From Halichondria panicea (Eukaryota; Porifera; Demospongiae; Suberitida; Halichondriidae): a stretch of DNA of 64,000 bases. The number at the start of each line of letters is the position of its first letter. Within the stretch, counting starts at the first letter, position 1. The notes beneath the pieces are model-generated. The model ran no database searches. It was not told where the DNA came from and saw nothing but the letters and a program-made list of their open reading frames with translations. The stretch lies in assembly GCF_963675165.1 (NCBI RefSeq), contig NC_087389.1, positions 4,400,830 through 4,464,829 on the forward strand. Reading direction: 5' to 3'. Below are positions 33,701 through 42,800 of this stretch, in pieces. The position numbers and the translations under genes are program-made.

Positions 33701-36700
33701 GTTTACTATACACTATGTCATCCAATACATACACGATTATGTACACCTGCACATACCTTCATAGCATATATACACATGCATTCATAGCAAGCACCTTCAC
33801 ATTCAATCCTAATGTAAACAGTGTGTGATATCGTTGATACGCACATTATAATCAGCCAAAACAACAGAAAAAAAGAGAGAGGATTCAATAGAATAATTAT
33901 TATAGTCAGTGTTCAAAAGTCTAAAGAACTGTTTCGTTCACTTATGTATAATTATTTCATAGTTTAATTATAGACACAATGCGCTTTGACTCCCTTTTCT
34001 TGTACACAGGTCATATTCAAAGCTTGACAATCGAGTTCGCCACACGTATCAGGACCAGGCACATGCTTGACACATCGTGGTCGAGTACGTCTCCTCCCAA
34101 ACAGAGCACACTCGAATCCCTTCTTGCACCTCACTCCAGAGCAATCGAGAGGATGTTTAGAGTGTTTAGCAACACATTGAGCAACAGAATCGTGCTTCAC
34201 TTTGCAAATCATACCATTATCACAGGGTCCAAGCTCAGAACAATTTGTAGGCTTTTTATTCACACAGTTAGCTAATTTACCATTCCTTGTATACGCAACG
34301 TTACAGACAGTTTCGGCTGGGCACTCAACCATGCTACAATCAGAGGGTGCTGTATGGATATGCTTTGAAACGCAGCGAGGCCTCACATGATGTTCACACT
34401 TATGATGGCGACAAGTTAACGGCACCATCTCTTCAACACACACACGCTTTTCAGAACATTTCATTTCCGAGCAAGATGTGCGATTACATTTGTCGGTGAT
34501 GTCTTTTTGAAGGTTGTGCTTGTGGAAGAACAATGGCTGGCATGTTTCGTTGCAGTTGTTGGGTATGCAGACTGCGTACGGGTAAGGGGAGCAGGTTGCA
34601 TTCAGACACGGGTCCACAGGGCATGGCTCTTGTTCAGGACACAAGTATGCGGTGGCCTGTGCGATCGAACAAACGTACATGGTAATGCAATTATACAACT
34701 CATGAGATAATCTATCAATTGATCTACATGTATAAATTACCAGAACCAAGTATACAGACTAATCATGCTAGTGTTGTGCTATATAGTGAGAGTGGCATAT
34801 GAATTTTAGAATGTGAACTGTATTTGTATATAGTGCACTTACTTCACATCCAGTTAGTAGCAGGAGAACAGCTACAAGAAGAGTGCTCGAAATCATATCT
34901 ATAACTATAATTATGAGCTGTTTGATCACTTCAAGACTACTGATAATGAAATTGGTCAACAGTTATGATATTGAAAACAGTTGCTTCCAGGAAAGAAACC
35001 CAGCCAGTGTATATAGAGAGACACTCAATGTTTTCATTCAGTCAGGAACAAAGTTAAGCGGAATTGCCAGCTACACGCGCCCACACAAGGTACATGTACT
35101 AATTTATCATTGCACACTGCACATGTACACATGACATCATTGCCAATTAAGGAGAGTGGGTATAGGTAGCACGCACGCACACATACACACACACGTACGT
35201 ATACGTGTGTGTATCTAGAACGGCCAACACAATATCACTACCATTAAATTGCTAGAGCCCTTAACAGTAAAGTCATCTGGCCACAATAAGAGCTCTATAG
35301 TATCACATGACATACACTACACCCACCCCTGAGGCCAGATCCTCTGATATAGCTGAGAGGAGGAGTTCCTCGAAGTCCTCCACAGAGGGTAGAAGCAGCA
35401 AAGACACCTGGCATAGTACAAAGGTTAAAGCTAATGACAGCATGCATATACTTGTACCCAGAGGAGGTCTGACGTGCGTGCACTAATCACTACAAGTTCA
35501 GTGCATTGTGGTCATTGGGGTCACGTGATATTCCAGGCAAAATGCACTAGCACTTGTAGTGATTTGTGCACGCACGTCGGACCTCCTCTGACTTGCACCA
35601 TAGAATAGTTTTTGCGACATCACTTAAAGGATAAGAGAATGCTTTCGACATATGTATCAGCACATCACTTAAAGGATAAGAGAATGCTTTCGAAATATTT
35701 ATCAGCGTATCAGCTTCACTTAGTGTACATCGAGGCTATAATTATTGTATGGTGTACATTGAGGCTATATTGTATGGTGTACATTGAGGCTATATTGTAT
35801 ATTGTATGGTGTACATTGAGGCTCTATTGTATGGTGTACATTGAGGCTCTATTGTATGGTGTACATTGAGGCTATATACATGTATGGTGTACATTGAGGC
35901 TATATTGTATGGTGTACATCGAGGCTATAATTATTGTATGGTGTACATTGAGGCTATATTGTATATTGTATGGTGTACATTGAGGCTCTATTGTATGGTG
36001 TACATTGAGGCTCTATTGTATGGTGTACATTGAGGCTATATACATGTATGGTGTACATTGAGGCTATATTGTATGGTGTACATCGAGGCTATAATTATTG
36101 TATGGTGTACATTGAGGCTATATTGTATATTGTATGGTGTACATTGAGGCTCTATTGTATGGTGTACATTGAGGCTATATACATGTATGGTGTACATTGA
36201 GGCTATATTGTATGGTGTACATTGAGGCTTCACTAGAAATGGTACTATAGGTTTAAGAATAGAGCTATAAGCTTAAAGATGCATGCATGCAGTACACAGC
36301 CTACAGGTATGAAATGTATAAAGTTAGTGAGTTCACCTTCTCGAAGGTTCCAGAGCTGGTCTTGAGAAGTTTGGGAAACGCTACAAGTAAGAAGTTAACG
36401 AAAAAAATTATTACGTACTACAGTACGTAATAATTAACTGAGCGCTATAGTGCTACATGTATAAGTACGCATAGTCACAATGCTACGTAAGTACGTTCTT
36501 TAAACGTGTCTAGTCTAAAACACACAGACATTGTGTTCACCTTCGAGTACATTGGTGTGTGCGAGGCCCGGCACGTGGTCGTCCAACGAGATTAGAGTAT
36601 TGGGTGGTATAAAGGATGTGGCCTTGAGGAGGGTGGGGTGGGGACACAGGGAGCATGTCAGGATACACCCGGGGATGGGGACCAACTCTTTCTTATCTGT

Positions 36701-36917
36701 GGGAGGTAATGTGTGTGTCGGAGGGGGAGTCAGACACAATAGGACTTGAAATAAACTACATGTACAATGTACATAATTACAGTTGACAAAATTCAAGGAT
36801 GCAGTAAGGATGTGCACACACTGGTTGTGGTGGTAATTTATACTCCCACCTCTTGACAACCACCCACTATAATTATAGTCTATGACCTCTTTGGGCCTAG
36901 TTACTTGTAAGAGGCAA

Positions 36918-36984
<67 letters not shown>

Positions 36985-38918
36985 TTGAACTGAGATTGAG
37001 AATTGAAAAAATAGCCACCACTTTGAAAATCACTCAGTGACTCGACTTCGTGATTTTGAGAAAGATGGTAACGATGATAACTATACATAGGTAGCTCCTT
37101 AAATGTATGCACCTTCTCCTGTTGGGTGTGTCAGGGAGAACAAAGCTCTCGGACTGCCCTCGTATAGAGCCAAACGAACTGTGTTATGTGAGGGGGATTT
37201 CCCTCCTCTTGTCACGTTGACACGGCGATCAAACAGCGGGAACATCGACCAACCGAGACAGATCTGATGCTTGACAGAATCTGAGTGGACTAAAATACAA
37301 CTATCTTATCAAAGATGCACGTACCTGATAACACATACACAGTGGGGTTACTTACAAAAATCACTATTACAGCACAAACCCACAACGCCTAAACCCTTTC
37401 TAATCTGCTATAGTTGGGCGATTCTTCTATCAAAATTAATGAACAGCACAGCATACATACATTGTACCGCAAAACCGTTTAAAAAATTGTGCAAAATGTG
37501 GGTTTAATTCATCATTACCAAAGTTACAGTGCTTATGTTCGACTGACTGGTGGTGGTTTGTGACTCACATAGTGCGGTGAGCTCTATCACCAGGATGAGG
37601 GTGGGGTCTGACCCATTGCAATAGAAGAAGGCAACCTGGGAAAAGTAAGGTAGCAGTTGCTATGACAACTCAATAAATACACGTATAGTGATGTGCCCAG
37701 ATTTTCAAAAGGCTGCATGGATATTTCCATCCTCGAAATCAAATCAATACGCATAATTATTAGCCTCTTTTATGTACCTAAACATGTAGTGGTGGTTATT
37801 ATTTGTCTATATAATTCCGAGCAAAGCGAGGTTATGTTCGAGTCCTATCGAGATTTTCCGTGGCGGTGGCGGTGGTGGTGGTTGACGTCGAGGCAAAAGG
37901 AGCTCTACCTTGACTTCTGGTGAACATGTAGGCTTTGATACTTGGCGTGGAGTCTTGCAGATGCTGAGGGACGTTGACTCAAAGTCTTAGACCTCAGCAA
38001 CAGCCAGGAGTGGCTAAGCCGGACCCTGGACGGTCGAACTTATTTCTTGTATGTTGACCATTAGACGTCTTTACCAGATTGAATGCACATAGAACTAGCT
38101 TTCTTATGTGACAATTATTAGGTCCAGATCAGGCCATAAAACAACAAATCCCAGAGAGAGGTTAGTATAAAGTACAAATCCGCGTGTATTAAACATGCGC
38201 ATGCGTAGCGAGGTTTGCACTCCAGTGTAATGGTTTTGTTTAGAGGTGGTAGTACTAACCACCACCGACCAGTGTGCAGGGCACATCCCTGTACACTGTG
38301 ACTGAGTCACATCAATCTTTTGATTGACGTATTATTTTGTTAATTTTCTAAGCGCAGTGCTAGTAATAATGTAGAAAGAAGGATGATGTCAATTCATCTA
38401 AGCGTGGGTATTTCCAAAATCTAAGTTCCTGATTATAATACCTGCTCAATTGGGCACATGACGGCTCCAGTTTTCAGGCTCTCCACCAGCCTACAGGGCA
38501 TGCTGTCATAGAAACGCCCTTCAAACCTCTTGTAGGCATTGTTGAAGATGCATGTACGGAACTTGTACTCAGCCAAATGAACAGACGTCTGCTTCTGCAT
38601 AAGAGATTGGTTCTAAAAATTAATGGAAGAACGCAGAGCTATTGATTCGAAGGAATGTTTTCATGCATTTCATGCACGAAAACATTCACTTTCAAGTGAT
38701 GTACAACCAGACTTCTTAATTTTAATACCTCAACTTTTCGGCCTAGCAAATTAGCATATCCCTCAAGAGATCTGTATGCCAGCTGGAAAGACTTCTGATC
38801 GCTGCTACCTCCTTTCAGCGACATTTAATACAGCTCTTCTTAGGAACCCACATGGTCTGCTGTAACTGTGCCTGTGGAGGGAACGCCCCCAAAATGTCTT
38901 TTCTGGTAATGATGGTTT
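21727..38918 (-). CDS. NPHP4: nephrocystin-4, 31 coding exons, 5' end missing
   Basis: NPHP4 is a ciliary transition-zone scaffold that works with NPHP1 and RPGRIP1L. I joined 31 exons with GT-AG sites, all in frame: 38918-38852, 38801-38729, 38594-38442, 37635-37569, 37280-37113, 36696-36541, 36380-36337, 35407-35327, 33652-33602, 33470-33333, 30815-30663, 30555-30403, 30206-30096, 29925-29870, 29573-29335, 29041-28855, 28583-28412, 28275-28063, 27913-27591, 27537-27471, 27412-27357, 27138-26971, 26720-26662, 25988-25792, 25345-25142, 24755-24676, 24400-24338, 23675-23564, 23183-22956, 22467-22372, 21867-21727. They give about 1358 residues; the human protein has 1426. Family landmarks are YEGSPRAL, PGCIL, DRDSLFLLG, NDPELKLVVD, ETVHLPFKY, HFYHSEKSFLKK, SQVWKLCIHSVQR, VDVDNK and FTNPYPKKKSFHL. 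The C-terminal half is the MSP-like part. A first exon with the start codon should lie between 38919 and 39849 but was not identified. Two genes are nested in its introns. Confidence 0.93.
22538..22813. mobile_element. pogo-like MITE with TA duplication
   Basis: The left end CAGTAGAACCTCGATTATCC and the right end GGATAATCGAGGTTCTACTG are perfect inverted repeats with TA on both sides. This termini and target pattern fits Tc1/mariner-pogo elements. It lies in an NPHP4 intron and encodes no transposase. Confidence 0.85.
23803..24286. repeat. 36-base minisatellite, about 13 units
   Basis: The unit contains TGTACTGTAGGGCTACCC and TATAACCCTACACGTCCA. Copies are nearly identical; a CGTCCA/CGTACA variant alternates irregularly. 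Each unit contains GTAGGG and CCCTAC in inverted order, so it can fold. It lies in an NPHP4 intron. Confidence 0.9.
26061..26612. repeat. dispersed repeat B, copy 1
   Basis: This stretch matches 51498-51960 along its whole length. Shared blocks include AATGAAAGCACCGCGGGTGC at the start, GATGCCAAAAGTTCAAGT, GCATAACTCGAGAACAAAGC, GAAACTCTTACTTGCACTT, and CGCTTGCGCATGCGCACC near the end. It lies wholly within the NPHP4 intron between exons 26662-26720 and 25792-25988. No protein is encoded. Confidence 0.8.
29355..29462 (-). repeat. coding 36-base minisatellite in NPHP4
   Basis: Three 36-base units start at 29355, 29391 and 29427. In the NPHP4 frame each gives the 12-residue repeat HVTTPPHHIRYS, with P replacing S once. 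The repeat sits at the 3' end of exon 29335-29573. Each unit also contains a CAG-GTATTC splice-donor look-alike, but only the donor after the last unit (at 29335) keeps the frame into the next exon. Confidence 0.7.
31049..32833 (-). CDS. SLC15/POT-family peptide-transporter-like protein
   Basis: A single-exon gene encodes 594 residues with about twelve membrane spans. It belongs to the proton-coupled oligopeptide transporter (POT/PTR, SLC15) part of the major facilitator superfamily. GGFLADVYYGRYK (91-103) matches the first POT signature, FGLDQLQD the conserved FGxDQ segment, and FEFISAQSPHTMK the second signature in the late spans. The central cytosolic loop carries RMDFAKERYGGPFT. The usual proton-coupling ExxER motif of the first span is absent (IWTAVVGFINS instead), so classical peptide uptake is doubtful. 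The gene lies inside an NPHP4 intron on the same strand and has no introns, which suggests a retroposed origin. The substrate is unknown. Confidence 0.85.
   Translation of the reverse strand: MRANVRQLRSYSTFDPPRPTGSSRSRCCPYPTSKSLVLVLIWTAVVGFINSVINASPDHIITSIVSEDIILDVVVILYIAFAINMICYPFGGFLADVYYGRYKVIAASLICLALSMLMAFILFLCSIQIHVNILSSVWKKGMFVLGALMTFIPLAIGLAGFTSNIVQFGLDQLQDVPSIKLSAFIHLYVWANRLGNTVFDMMYAVKECFFHTSIETKLTDGLLYALPSSLFVVLLALILLNCCAHRMFNKEKVKYNPYKMIVRVLRFAKKHKRPVGHPTAFAYCDNYQPSRMDFAKERYGGPFTTADVEDVKTFIRIFLMLLILGPIFVTCVPTSFFLFSYFAVNLGTSTVVSRNFCNANWLLLESGLLSGLFSTAILPLYMLLFPVLSRRNCLPKILNRIVLGSILFTITITNMLAVDVAGNVLVMGERNSTCMLTQFPSIISEPLNLHWWVLIFPNLTKTLALDLIMASAFEFISAQSPHTMKVVLVGMLFAVRGFFQLIEAISLIPFFSQTIWETFDCKISCESSYYLLTAVISIAGLIAFIIAARKYQYRKREEAPYSQSQVEEIYDRLLTDRERRIEARKHNLMGQLLN
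33964..34896 (-). CDS. secreted cysteine-rich protein, two exons
   Basis: Exon 1 (34896-34843) encodes MISSTLLVAVLLLLTGCE, a signal peptide, and ends at a GTAAGT donor. Exon 2 (34656-33964) continues in frame (E then ATAYLCPEQ) to the stop, giving about 248 residues. The mature part has some 30 cysteines. It begins with a CPVDPCLNATC, YPYAVCIPNNC module; CxxxxC-type segments such as CSEMKCSEKRVC, CSMVECPAETVC, CSGVRCKKGFEC and CGELDCQALNMTC then repeat about every 45 residues. These look like degenerate follistatin- or TIL-like knots, but I do not recognise the family. It lies within an NPHP4 intron (33653-35326) on the same strand. Confidence 0.75.
35459..35591. mobile_element. palindromic MITE, copy 2
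   Basis: This is a second copy of the hairpin element at 7787-7921. It has the same ends (CAGAGGAGGTCTGAC and GTCGGACCTCCTCTG), the same CACTAATCACTA/TAGTGATTTGTG arms and the central GGTCACGTGATA. It lies in an NPHP4 intron. Confidence 0.8.
35731..36232. repeat. minisatellite with higher-order structure
   Basis: A unit of about 25 bases (TGTATGGTGTACATTGAGGC plus TATAT or TCTAT) is repeated about 19 times. Variants CGAGGCTATAATTATTG recur near 35731, 35920 and 36084, so blocks of seven to eight units have been duplicated as a whole. Open frames through it are artefacts. It lies in an NPHP4 intron. Confidence 0.9.
36919..36981. repeat. (TG)n microsatellite
   Basis: About 31 TG dinucleotides run without interruption within an NPHP4 intron. 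Confidence 0.95.
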
Positions 38919-39465
38919 CTAAAATAAGTATATTTTGACTCCAGCGCGCGCGGTCTCTTCGCGGCCTGGAATCGAGGCTAATTAGGAGCACATGAGGATA
39001 TCTCCTCATGATGCTCCTGATACAATGAATAGCTAGTATAGGTAGTGCACATTTTGTTAAAAATTATGCTGATGCTGGCATAATTCTTAACGAGAAAATA
39101 GGCAGGTTTTAGAAATACAGGTCTTCTGTCGATCGTGGGAAAATGTGCTAAGCATGTTGCTCACCAACTAATTAGCAACGATATTTTAGTCTAGATCTGC
39201 TATATAATTACAGTGGAGGCCGGACTCTAGCTCCCAGCGGATGGGAGCGTCTGCATGGGTACGTAGTTATCGTACATTTTTGTACAATTGCTGCAACTCA
39301 TCACCGAATATTAATTCGGAGGAATAATTAATGGAAATAATAATTATACATGGTTATACCTGACAATAATTACCTATAGCTAGCTCATAGCTATAGCTGT
39401 TAATTCTTCTTAGCAGTAACCATTATACATGTATATAGCATTAACCAATTGCAAGGGGTGAGTGT

Positions 39466-39712
39466 AAAAGCTGGAATGTGGAATATGGAACGGAATATGG
39501 AATGACATGCTTAGTAATAAAAAGAGAGCTGCTGATGGTGCTCTGTATTTTTTTTTTAAGTCATACTATACACTAAAAAAGTACAGAGCACCATCAGCAG
39601 CTCTCTAGATCTTTTATTACTAAATTTGTCATTCCGTATTCCGTTCCATATCCGTTCCATATTCCATTCCATTCCGCATTCCAGCTTTTACACTCACCCT
39701 TAACCAAGTACA
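39466..39712. repeat. large imperfect inverted repeat
   Basis: The left arm (GGTGAGTGTAAAAGCTGGAA, GGAATATGGAACGGAATATG, AGAGAGCTGCTGATGGTGCT) is mirrored by the right arm (AGCACCATCAGCAGCTCTCT, CCGTTCCATAT, CATTCCAGCTTTTACACTCA). About 45 unpaired bases separate the arms. TTAACCA flanks both sides. It is most likely a foldback transposon. Confidence 0.75.
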
Positions 39713-39849
39713 GTTTATGATATACAGTGTACGTACAATCGAAACAATCCAATACCATACATGCAGTCAAGTACATTAAGATGATGATAATAACTGTGAT
39801 AACTGATAGTCTGTAGTGCACACATAAAGACAGCTAAGATGTGTAAACG

Positions 39850-42800
39850 TCAAGTAGTTCTGAACTGTCTTTCTAACACTCTCAGTTTGATATCCACTTC
39901 TCGTCTGTAGGTGATAGACATTAAGGATCGAACAGATTATAATTCCTTGCCTGCTCTATCGATTCAAACGCTTACTATACAACATCAGTCAATAATAGCC
40001 AACCACCTCTGTTCTCGCTTCTTAAAAAATGATGAAATTTAGTATTAAGTGAGGATACATTTGCGATGCTATCTGCTGCAGTGGACCCAACGATTTGTGA
40101 AGCTCTTCAAACTTGGACATAAACACATACATTGCCTGAGGGGAAATAAAACAAATACACTAAGTATAGCAAATAAATACAGTGTCCTATAATCATAGAT
40201 TGAAGAGTTAGAGGGATAGGAAACGGAGTGGTGCACGTGATGATTTTACATTGAATCTGCAGTGGAGCCTCGAAAAATATCCGCGTTACGAGGCTATTAA
40301 GCACATTTTTGCCGGGTAACTCCCAAAGCTGTGTTTCCTCGAGACATCATCTCTTTCAGCAATTTATAACACGCCTAGTCCATGAGCCACGTGTAGTACT
40401 TGCTAATGTCTGACCACACCCAGTAAAAAGAGACTTTCCATATATGTTCCCAAGGCTGTTTTAGAGCTATTGGAACATATAACGTGTAAGCGTGCTGGTT
40501 ATGACTATTACAATAGGTATAGACCTTGAAATATAAGTGAGTTGCACGGACTAAGCACAGTTACTTGTAGTTTATTATGCATTGAGTGTAGAAATAGACA
40601 TTGTTGTGATGGCCTCGATTAAACTGCAGCGTAGCGCGGATGTTACTCGAGATACAAATCGTTTCCTATCCCTCTAACTCTTCAATCTATGCTATAATCA
40701 AAGAGTTGAATTGGGATTTTGATACTAGATCATGTTACGAACTATAAGATATACTTACTGTATGTATGGAACATTGCATGCATGTATGTGTACGTTGTGG
40801 AATACTAAAAGTCTATCCATGCATACGTGCATATACTCGGGTGTTAAGTGCATGAAAAAGTAGAGGGTTGAATCGTACCTTGATATTGGAGTCCACTACA
40901 GTGTGTAAGTTATCCACAGACTCTCTGTGTAGTTCAATAGACTGCTTGGAACACACCGACATCTGTATGTGATGTATGAGAGAAAAGCAGCAGATAATTA
41001 TAGTGTCAACGATAGTAGAGGAACCTGCATATTGCAGTCACCCCCCAGGGCAGACAATATGCTGTATAATTATGTATAATAAAGGCAGGTTGAAACACAT
41101 TCTATATAGGGGACTTTGTGGGGCTTGGCTGTATTATATGATCATGCACAATACACACATATGCAGGTATACATGTAAGGGGTGAGAATGACAATAACGC
41201 CTCAGGGCATGTGATGTATGCACTAAAAGACTTCTCCTAAAAAATTAATTATGCTCATTTCATAATAATGATAGGATCTATCAGGAGCCCATAAAGAGAA
41301 GGAGCGGCTAACTACGGGGATCATATCTCGTAAGTGGTTATGACCGCATTTCCATATATGCAGGGTCCACTAAGTGGTTGAATCCCTACACGTATTATAC
41401 GCAATGCAGGGATGCGGTTTGCAACCACTTAGTCGCTTCCATACAAGGAAGTGCGGTTTCACCGGCAATTACGAGATGTGATCCCCGAGTGTACGTTGAA
41501 GTTGGCCGCTCCTTCTCTTTATGGGCTCCTGGATCTATATATACATTGAACTAACTAATATGAACCCCTTAACAGTTAAATCTGGACACAAAGTGTATGG
41601 ACACTTAAAAAAGTATACAAGCCTCTCTAGGAAAACAGTTTGTACAACACATCACATACTGCTATTAGAAAGCTTGGTGTGAACAAGAAAGCATACAGTT
41701 CATGCAGAGTGTACAACCACATATTACAAGCCAACAATGGCAATTCAAAACACTTCAATTCTACATCATGAAAAAATCGATTTGGGTAAAGGAAACATAC
41801 ACATACACATTCAACAAGTCTACGTGTTGTTCTGATTTGTGTTGGGTGCATTCTGTCTAGAGCCTTCCCCGGTATTCTGTTGAACAGCCGAATCATAGGC
41901 AGGTGGCAAAACACCACCACCTTGTTGTTGCCGTGTACCCCTACTCTCGACAGCCACTGTAGCCGGTGTGCCAGCTGTGGTCGAGGGGATATTCTGCTGC
42001 TGATAACGCATGGCCGACGAATAAGAAGGTGGAGCATCACCGAGGTTGCTAGGAGCGATGTCAGAGAGATTGGGAGCAGTAGCTGGGAGGGAGCGATCGC
42101 TTATTCCAGCTGCTCTCTGTATATATATAAGCGTGAAAACAAATTTATCAAAATGAGGTACTACTGCATGTACACTATGAATGCATCAATTACGTATAGT
42201 ATAAATTAAGCCCCTTTGGTGATCTTATCGAAAGAATGACTGACAGAGCTTGTGATTTCTTCTCACCTGGCCTTGTCCATTGTACATGGTGTTAGTAGAC
42301 GGAGGATAGTACTGATGGCCAACAACTCCGCCAGCTTGCGCGTTATTTTGTCCTCTCATGCGTTCATATCGTCTCTGTCTTCTCTGGTTGCTCCACGGGT
42401 AATACTGATTAGTTTCATACGGGTCTTGCCTTCTGTTCAAATTATTTGTCCCATTTGGGTTTCTTCGCCACGAACGGTTGCTCGATCCAAAGAACCTTTC
42501 GCTCTCGATACCTCTCGATCTTGGACTTTGGCACATTCTAAAACAGTATGAAGCCATTACACATAAAATCAGAATACCAGCAATTGCCGGTGCGATGTAG
42601 TAGAAATAGCTCCAATTGAAATAAGGGTAAATAAAGTCATTTCCATTGGGATCATTCACAGCTACCATTTCTTTCAGCTACTGAAGTACTAGTCTTGGAA
42701 GATTGACTGTGGTTAGTTATGGCAGCTGAAACTGCAACTACAGAGCTAATGTGACTGTCGTCATGAATAGAGTTGCATAGTGTATAGGACAGGTACAAGC

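Noticed and set aside
34287-34710. Plus-strand frames over the cysteine-rich gene
   Set aside because: They are antisense to the signal-peptide-bearing two-exon gene and lack any domain.
36515-37033. 172-residue open frame with a poly-(Thr-His) tract
   Set aside because: It is an NPHP4 exon read through into an intronic TG microsatellite.
38729-38824. ATG at 38824 as the NPHP4 start
   Set aside because: Family-like sequence (TRKDILGAFPPQ) lies upstream at 38852-38918 and joins in frame through a 50-base intron, so the true start is further 5'.
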